From Microbacterium oleivorans (lineage in GTDB: Bacteria > Actinomycetota > Actinomycetes > Actinomycetales > Microbacteriaceae), in NCBI RefSeq assembly GCF_001691565.1, contig NZ_MAYO01000002.1, positions 387,376-451,375 on the forward strand: a stretch of DNA of 64,000 nt, in the 5' to 3' direction. The position numbers and the translations under genes were made by a program. Shown here piece after piece: positions 58,480-64,000 of this stretch. The notes below the pieces were generated by a model. The model did no database searches and was not told where the DNA came from. It saw only the letters and a program-made list of their open reading frames with translations. The first letter of the stretch is position 1; the number at the start of each line of letters is the position of its first letter.

Positions 58480-58830
58480 ATGTCGTCGCAGTCACCCCAC
58501 GGAGGCGTCGAAGGGAGTGCCATCGACTACGTCGCGGTCGAGGAATCGCCGCGGTTCGTCGAACTGAAGAAGAAACATCGCAGCGTCGTTTTCCCGCTCG
58601 CTGTGCTCTTCCTCGTCTGGTACTTCGTCTACGTCCTGCTCTCGTCCTTCGCGCCCGACTTCATGGCGCAGGAGGTCTTCGGCCACATCACCATCGGCCT
58701 GCTCCTGGGGCTCGGCCAGTTCATCACGACCTTCGCGATCACGATGGGCTACGTCGCCTTCGCGAACCGGACGCTCGACCCGATCTCGTCCGAGATCCGC
58801 GCCGACCTCGAGAGGCAGGAAGCCCGATGA
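58480..58830 (+). CDS. DUF485 membrane protein (acetate symporter partner)
   Basis: Encodes 116 residues after AGGAGG. RFVELKKKHRSVVFPLAVLFLVWYFVYVLL and the second helix GLLLGLGQFITTFAITMGYVAFANR are the DUF485/YjcH signature. It overlaps the symporter gene by ATGA, as in yjcH-actP. Confidence 0.9.
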   Translation: MSSQSPHGGVEGSAIDYVAVEESPRFVELKKKHRSVVFPLAVLFLVWYFVYVLLSSFAPDFMAQEVFGHITIGLLLGLGQFITTFAITMGYVAFANRTLDPISSEIRADLERQEAR

Positions 58831-60446
58831 GTCCCATCCTCGCCGCAGCGGCGCCCGCTACCGCAGCCGAGAACAATCCCGTCCTCAACATCTCGATCTT
58901 CGGCGCGTTCGTCGCGGTGACGCTGTTCATCGTGATCCGCGCGAGCCGCAACAACAAGACCGCCGCCGATTACTACGCCGCCGGTCGCTCCTTCACCGGC
59001 CCGCAGAACGGTTTCGCCATCGCCGGCGACTACCTCTCGGCGGCATCCTTCCTCGGCATCGTCGGCGCCATCGCGATCAACGGTTACGACGGCTTCCTGT
59101 ATTCGATCGGCTTCCTCGTGGCGTGGCTCGTCGCCCTGCTGCTGGTCGCCGAGCTCATGCGCAACACCGGCAAGTTCACCATGGCCGACGTGCTGTCATT
59201 CCGCCTGAAGCAGCGCCCGGTGCGCCTCGCGGCCGCGATCACCACCCTCGCCGTCTGCTTCTTCTACCTGCTCGCGCAGATGGCCGGCGCGGGCGGGCTC
59301 GTCTCGCTCCTCCTCGGCATCACCGAGCAGATCGGACAGTCGATCGTGGTCGCGGTCGTCGGTGTCCTGATGATCGTCTACGTCCTCATCGGCGGTATGA
59401 AGGGCACGACCTGGGTGCAGATCGTGAAGGCGTTCCTGCTCATCGGCGGTGCCATCGTCATGACGATCTGGGTTCTCGCGATCAACGGGTTCAGCCTCGA
59501 CTCGCTGCTCGAGTCCGCTGTCCAGAAGTCGACGACCGACCCGCAGGAGGCGATCCTCGGCCCGGGCCTGCAGTACGGCGCGAATCCGTGGGACTTCATC
59601 TCCCTCGCGATCGCCCTCGTCCTCGGCACGGCGGGCCTGCCGCACGTCCTGATGCGCTTCTACACGGTGCCGACGGCGAAGGAAGCACGTCGCTCGGTCG
59701 TCTGGGCGATCTGGCTCATCGGCCTCTTCTACCTCCTGACGCTCGTCCTCGGCTACGGCGCGGGTGCGATCGTCGGGTCGGAGACGATCAAGGCTGCGCC
59801 CGGCGGCGTCAACTCCGCGGCTCCGCTCCTGGCGGCGGCCTTGGGTGGACCGGTCCTGCTCGGCTTCATCTCGGCGGTCGCCTTCGCGACGATCCTCGCC
59901 GTCGTCGCCGGCCTCACGATCACGGCGGCGGCATCCTTCGCCCACGACATCTACGCGAACGTCGTGAAGAAGGGGAACGTCCCGCCGGACGGAGAGGTCA
60001 AGGTCGCCCGACGCACGGTCATCGTGATCGGCGTGCTGGCGATCCTCGGCGGCATCGGTGTGCAGGGGCAGAACGTCGCGTTCCTCGTGGCGCTGGCCTT
60101 CGCGGTCGCCGCCTCGGCGAACCTTCCGACGATCCTGTACTCGCTCTTCTGGCGGAAGTTCACGACCCGCGGGGCGGTGTGGAGCATGTACGGCGGCCTC
60201 GCTACCGCGATCGTCCTCATCGTCCTGTCGCCGGTGTTCTGGGGCACGGAGACGAGCGTGTTCAAGAATGTCGGCACGGCGATCTGGCCGCTCAACAACC
60301 CGGGCATCGTGTCGATCCCGGTGGGCTTCCTCCTCGGGTGGCTGGGGTCGGTGACCTCACGGAAGGCCGAAGACGCCACCAAGGCCGCCGAGATGGAGGT
60401 CCGCTCGCTGACCGGGTACGGCGCCGAGAAGGCGGTCGACCACTAA
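58827..60446 (+). CDS. Cation/acetate symporter (ActP/MctC-like, SSS family)
   Basis: Encodes 539 residues with about 13 helices. FYLLAQMAGAGGLVSLLLG, GGMKGTTWVQIVKAFLLI, GTAGLPHVLMRFYTVPTAKEARRS and FVALLVAE-type segments are characteristic of ActP/MctC in the sodium:solute symporter family. It takes up acetate, and probably propionate or pyruvate, using the ion gradient. It is translationally coupled to the DUF485 protein and ends in a strong terminator. Confidence 0.9.
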   Translation: MSPILAAAAPATAAENNPVLNISIFGAFVAVTLFIVIRASRNNKTAADYYAAGRSFTGPQNGFAIAGDYLSAASFLGIVGAIAINGYDGFLYSIGFLVAWLVALLLVAELMRNTGKFTMADVLSFRLKQRPVRLAAAITTLAVCFFYLLAQMAGAGGLVSLLLGITEQIGQSIVVAVVGVLMIVYVLIGGMKGTTWVQIVKAFLLIGGAIVMTIWVLAINGFSLDSLLESAVQKSTTDPQEAILGPGLQYGANPWDFISLAIALVLGTAGLPHVLMRFYTVPTAKEARRSVVWAIWLIGLFYLLTLVLGYGAGAIVGSETIKAAPGGVNSAAPLLAAALGGPVLLGFISAVAFATILAVVAGLTITAAASFAHDIYANVVKKGNVPPDGEVKVARRTVIVIGVLAILGGIGVQGQNVAFLVALAFAVAASANLPTILYSLFWRKFTTRGAVWSMYGGLATAIVLIVLSPVFWGTETSVFKNVGTAIWPLNNPGIVSIPVGFLLGWLGSVTSRKAEDATKAAEMEVRSLTGYGAEKAVDH

Positions 60447-60464
60447 CAGAGCGGATGCCGCGAC

Positions 60465-60503
60465 GAGGCGGGCAGGGACGGCCTACACGTCCCTGCCCGC
60501 CTC
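60465..60503. terminator. Strong bidirectional hairpin terminator
   Basis: A perfect 16-base stem (GAGGCGGGCAGGGACG with CGTCCCTGCCCGCCTC) closes a seven-base loop at 60481-60487, between the convergent symporter and alkyltransferase-like genes. Confidence 0.9.
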
Positions 60504-60505
60504 CG

Positions 60506-61030
60506 TCATGCGCGGCCGGTCCCCGTCGCGACACGCTCCTCGAGGTCGAGGAGGAACCGCTTGTGCTCGGGCCTGCCGCCGTACTCGCCGATCGACCCGT
60601 CGCTGCGGATCACCCGATGCGCAGGAAGGACGATCGACCACGGGGTGCGGGCGCACGCGGTCCCCACCGCGCGATGCGCCCGGGGAGCCCCCGCCGCGAT
60701 CGCCACCTCTGCGTACGACGCCGTCTGGCCGTACGGCACCTCGAGGATCGCCTCGAGCGCACGTCGGGTGAAGCCCGCTGTCAGTCCCCAGTCCAGCGGA
60801 ACGGTGAAGTCCCGACGTTCGCCGGCGAAGTACTCGTCGAGCTCCCTCGCCGCGGCGGCGGACGGCCCGTCGTCCTCGAGCGGCACGTCGCGCAGCAGAA
60901 GGCTGAGCCGTGCCACCTCGGCGTAGGCGGGACCGTCCAGGACGGACAGCGCGACGAGGCCCTCACCGGTCGTCACCAGGAGGGCCTCGCCGATCGGTGT
61001 CGGGTGCACCGAGTAGGTTGCGTTCGTCAT
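60506..61030 (-). CDS. MGMT-family alkyltransferase-like protein, active-site Cys replaced by Ala
   Basis: Encodes 174 residues. The N-terminal ribonuclease-like domain and C-terminal winged helix of O6-alkylguanine-DNA alkyltransferase are present: VPYGQTASYAEVAIAAGAPRAHRAVGTA, and GGRPEHKRFLLDLE. The acceptor motif PCHRV reads P136-A137-H138-R139-V140, so the alkyl-accepting Cys is missing. Like ATL proteins, with Trp or Ala at this site, it may bind O6-alkylguanine and recruit nucleotide-excision repair rather than remove the alkyl group. Confidence 0.82.
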   Translation of the reverse strand: MTNATYSVHPTPIGEALLVTTGEGLVALSVLDGPAYAEVARLSLLLRDVPLEDDGPSAAAARELDEYFAGERRDFTVPLDWGLTAGFTRRALEAILEVPYGQTASYAEVAIAAGAPRAHRAVGTACARTPWSIVLPAHRVIRSDGSIGEYGGRPEHKRFLLDLEERVATGTGRA

Positions 61031-61199
61031 GTCCTCATCTTCGCGCGGCGACGTTCCCCGCGATGAGGGGACGCGGGAGCGGGGGAGAAGCGGCATCCCG
61101 AGTCGAATGTGGAGGAAACTCGGGCGCACATGACAGCCGATCCGCGAAACTCGGCCGTCGATCCCGATTTCCCAGCCCGACGCGCCTAATGTTTCTCGT

Positions 61200-64000
61200 G
61201 TGTGGCGAGCAGAGAGCGGTGCTGTGCGCGGCGAGACGGCCGAGCAGACGCCCGCGGTGACCCCGGCGGACGTGACCTTGTCCGACCCCGAGGTCCTCGT
61301 CATGCACGCTGCGGTGCCCGAGCGGAAGCGTCTGCGCGAAGAAGCCGCGCAGCTCGGCGGCGCCTCGACGCTGCTGCACTACCGCGACGACGGCGACGCC
61401 GGCATCGACATCACGAAGGCCCACCCGGGAAGCCTGCCGCAGTTCATCACCGGACGTCCGACACTGCTGTCGAACATGTTCCGCGACGAGGTGGCCCTGC
61501 GCACTGCGCGGCTGGCCGCCGAGCGCATCACGTCGAAGGACGTCGAGTTGCGCACCGCGCGAGGCCTGGACACCGTCCACCTGGCGATCGGCATGGCGTC
61601 CTGGCGCATCGGAGGCGTCAGCTGCACGGCTCCTGTCCTGCTCCGCCCCCTCACGATCCGGCGTCATCACACGGACTTCGATCTGCGGCTCCACGGGACG
61701 TTCCACATCAATCCGGAGCTCGTCACGGCCGCGCGCATCCACTTCGGCGTCGACATCGACGGCGACGCCCTGGCCGCCCTCGCGTACGACGGCGGAGTGT
61801 TCCAGCCGCAGCCGGTCATCGACCGCCTGCGTGCCCTGACGGCGCACGTGCAGACGTTCACCGTGCTGCCGCGCCTGGTCGTCTCCACCTTCGCCGACGT
61901 GGCCTCCGACATGGAACGGGATGCCGTCGACCTCGACCACCCCGTGCTCAACGCTCTCGCCGGGCACCCCGCTGATCGCGAGCGCCTCTCCTTCGTCCGG
62001 CCGCAGCCCGCCGCTGTCGGTCCCGATGACCGGACGCCCGCTGCGGATCGACTCCTCCTCGACGCGGATGCGGAGCAGGAGGCTGTGCTCGCCCGCATCA
62101 CCGAGGGGCAGTCGCTCGCCGTCCACACCCTGCCCGGCACGGGCGGCACGCAGACGGTCATCAACGCCGTCGGCGAACTCGTGCGCTCCGGAAAGCGCGT
62201 CCTCGTCGTCAGCGCCCGGCGCTCGACGCTCGACGGCGTGCGGCACCGTCTGGCCGGCATCGGGCTCCCGGGACTCGCCGTCTCGCCGGCGCGCTTGCAC
62301 CGCGATCTCGTCCGCGCGATCGGCCGGAACGAGAAGGCCGAGCAGCCCAAGGTCGCCGAGGTCGACGACGCGCTCGTCCGGCTTCGCACCGTGCTCCGCG
62401 ACTACCGCGCGGCTCTCACCCAGCGGCACGCCTCGGTCGGCGTCTCGCCCCTCGAAGCGCTCCGTGAGCTGACCCGCATCGCCGAGCACGACCCGCAGCC
62501 GACCGCGACGACGCGGTTCGATCTGGCGACCGTGCAGCGGCTGGCGACCCGTCGCGTCGAGGCCGCGGAGGCGCTCGCCGCGTCCGCCCGCCTGGGAGAG
62601 TTCCGCATCGGACCGGACGACTCGCCCTGGTACGGCGTCGCGTTCACGACGACCGACGAGGCCCGCGCCGCGCACGCCCTGGCGGGTCGCTTGCACCGCA
62701 CGGAGGTTCCGGGACTCCTGGAGCGCGGCTACGAGCTCATCGGGCAGACCCGGATGCGTCCGTTCACCTCGATCGCCGAGATGGGCTCGTACGTCCAGCT
62801 GCTGCAGGGCATCCGGGCGTCGCTCGACCGCTTCAGTCCCACGATCTTCGAGCGGCCGCTGACCGATCTGATCGCGGCTCACTCGTCTCGCCGCGACTCG
62901 GCGCAGATGACGCCCGCCAACCGCCGGCGACTGCGCCGGCTGTCGAAGGAGTACGTGCGTCCCGGCATGCACGTCACCGACATGCACGAAGCCCTGCTCC
63001 GCGTGCAGCAGCAGCGCGCCGCGTGGCAGAAGGTCGTCGACGCCGGTGTGACCCCCGAGATCCCCATCGGACTCGACGACGTCGCCGCTGCGTGGCAGCG
63101 GGCGAATGCGGACCTGGGCGAGCTCGACACCGCGCTCGGCCGCACCGAGAGCCTGGCCTCGCTCCCGATTCCGCAGCTGCTCCGCACGCTCGCAGGGCTC
63201 GCCGCGGCATCCGACGTCTTCGACAACCTCGTCGAACGAGCAGCGCTGCGCGGTGAACTCGCCCAGCTCGGACTCGAGCCGCTCCTCATGGAACTCTCGA
63301 CGCGTCACGTGCCCGAGTCCGAGGTCGCGAGCGAATTCGAGTACGCGTGGTGGCGCTCGGCCCTCGAGGCGATGCTGCGCTCGGACCGGGCCCTGCTCGG
63401 CGCGAACACGACGGTTCTCGATCGACTCGAGCGCGACTTCCGTCTGGTCGACGAAGCCCACGCCTCGTCGGCCGGGCCCCTCCTCTCGTCGGAACTCGCC
63501 AAACGGTGGCGGATCGCGATCGTCGACGAGCCGCGCGAAGCCGCGTCCCTGAAGGCGGCCCTGCGCGGCGGGACTGCCTCGGCCGCGGAGCTGGTCGCCT
63601 CGGCTCCCACGCTCATGCGGGTCCTCGCCCCCGTCTGGCTCGCATCGCCGTACGACGTCCCGAACGTTCCCGATCACCCCGACTTCGACGTCGTGATCAT
63701 CGCGGATGCCGCGGCCCTCTGCCTCGCCGAGGCGACGCCCGCTCTCCGCCGCGCGCGTCAGATCGTCGTCTTCGGCGACCCCGTGACGCAGAAGCCGACA
63801 CCGTTCCGGCTCTGGTCGGGGCGCGGGGAGGACGTCGACGGGCCCGAGGTGCCCTTCGACGACACGAGCGTCTTCGACCGGCTGAGCGAGCTGATCCCCG
63901 TCGAGACCCTGACCCGCAGCTACCGCGCCGGTGGCGAGGACCTCGCGGAACTCGTCAACGACGCCTTCTACGGGGGAGCGATCAGCTCTCTGCCCTGGGC
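61200..64000 (+). CDS. SF1 (DNA2/NAM7-like) helicase-type protein with degenerate motifs (3' end beyond window)
   Basis: At least 933 codons are visible. The GTG at 61200 follows a TAATGT box by seven bases; the GTG at 61224 is an alternative. The N-terminal about 300 residues are unlike helicases. The P-loop reads PGTGGTQT at 312-319, with Gly316 where Lys is expected. The Walker B region reads VIIADAAALCLAEA with Ala837 after Asp836 instead of Glu, followed by IVVFGDPVTQKP (motif III) and LTRSYRAGGEDLAELV (motif IV). It is large, probably a helicase-derived protein without normal ATPase activity. The end is not seen. Confidence 0.7.
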   Translation, partial: MWRAESGAVRGETAEQTPAVTPADVTLSDPEVLVMHAAVPERKRLREEAAQLGGASTLLHYRDDGDAGIDITKAHPGSLPQFITGRPTLLSNMFRDEVALRTARLAAERITSKDVELRTARGLDTVHLAIGMASWRIGGVSCTAPVLLRPLTIRRHHTDFDLRLHGTFHINPELVTAARIHFGVDIDGDALAALAYDGGVFQPQPVIDRLRALTAHVQTFTVLPRLVVSTFADVASDMERDAVDLDHPVLNALAGHPADRERLSFVRPQPAAVGPDDRTPAADRLLLDADAEQEAVLARITEGQSLAVHTLPGTGGTQTVINAVGELVRSGKRVLVVSARRSTLDGVRHRLAGIGLPGLAVSPARLHRDLVRAIGRNEKAEQPKVAEVDDALVRLRTVLRDYRAALTQRHASVGVSPLEALRELTRIAEHDPQPTATTRFDLATVQRLATRRVEAAEALAASARLGEFRIGPDDSPWYGVAFTTTDEARAAHALAGRLHRTEVPGLLERGYELIGQTRMRPFTSIAEMGSYVQLLQGIRASLDRFSPTIFERPLTDLIAAHSSRRDSAQMTPANRRRLRRLSKEYVRPGMHVTDMHEALLRVQQQRAAWQKVVDAGVTPEIPIGLDDVAAAWQRANADLGELDTALGRTESLASLPIPQLLRTLAGLAAASDVFDNLVERAALRGELAQLGLEPLLMELSTRHVPESEVASEFEYAWWRSALEAMLRSDRALLGANTTVLDRLERDFRLVDEAHASSAGPLLSSELAKRWRIAIVDEPREAASLKAALRGGTASAAELVASAPTLMRVLAPVWLASPYDVPNVPDHPDFDVVIIADAAALCLAEATPALRRARQIVVFGDPVTQKPTPFRLWSGRGEDVDGPEVPFDDTSVFDRLSELIPVETLTRSYRAGGEDLAELVNDAFYGGAISSLPW

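Noticed and set aside
61035-63677. 880-codon open frame on the minus strand
   Set aside because: Antisense to the helicase-like gene, which has recognisable SF1 motifs in its own frame.
1-64000. CRISPR array or insertion sequence
   Set aside because: No regularly spaced repeats, no transposase and no terminal inverted repeats were seen.

Overview
The window is high-GC DNA (about 70% G+C in most genes) that is densely packed with genes. No gene-free stretch is longer than about 220 bases. Start codons are often GTG, many neighbouring genes overlap by ATGA or GTGA, and the octamer GGATGCCG and its complement recur throughout. Lsr2, a LysG/LysE pair, DUF222-HNH proteins, a RamA-like LuxR regulator with an acetate symporter, and DUF2510-type small membrane proteins point to an actinobacterium. 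Microbacteriaceae, and Microbacterium in particular, is the best guess. This is inferred from gene content only; no rRNA is present.

Layout. 1-5,740: a PepSY membrane protein cut by the window edge, small membrane proteins, a cysteine-free HesB/IscA-like protein, an AraC regulator divergent from an SDR, and a lipoprotein. 5,757-9,054: a TolB-like propeller protein, an ArsR-VOC pair with a clear promoter/operator, and a TetR-SGNH hydrolase operon with its own candidate operator. 9,220-10,562: a less GC-rich islet with a secreted two-cysteine protein, a winged-helix regulator and a membrane protein. 10,612-14,599: hypotheticals, a CPBP protease, a GH114-like lipoprotein and tRNA-Arg(CCT). 14,684-19,804: a compositionally foreign four-gene operon directly after the tRNA. 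19,944-31,188: YidC paralogue, cyclodeaminase, GH65 phosphorylase, MpaB-like oxygenase, an interrupted VOC gene, DUF222-HNH, an SDR, a J-domain protein and a NERD protein. 31,228-37,087: a ribB operon divergent from an MMPL exporter and its MarR regulator. 37,100-46,402: small enzymes and membrane proteins, including MOSC and an OafA-type acyltransferase. 46,420-51,769: response regulator, heterodimeric ABC exporter and an old yellow enzyme. 52,085-57,477: MinD-like ATPase, LysG/LysE flanked by a 25-bp direct repeat, and Lsr2. 57,506-64,000: RamA-like regulator, DUF485/ActP acetate uptake, an alkyltransferase-like protein and a degenerate SF1-type helicase running off the end.

The most interesting locus is 14,684-19,804: metallophosphoesterase, ORC/CDC6-like AAA ATPase, a CARF-like Rossmannoid protein with an SGTK motif, and a D12-class adenine methyltransferase. 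All four overlap in one operon, lie beside a tRNA, are clearly lower in GC, and lack the genome's signature octamer. I do not recognise this combination as a named system. It looks like a candidate nucleotide-signalling anti-phage or restriction-like system with self-DNA modification.

Other points worth attention are several enzyme families with a missing catalytic residue (acyltransferase His to Pro, MGMT-family Cys to Ala, helicase Walker A Lys to Gly), a nonsense-interrupted VOC gene, repeated operator-like elements between ribB and the MMPL exporter, and a set of genes whose -10 box sits 6-8 bases before the start codon, which suggests leaderless transcripts.
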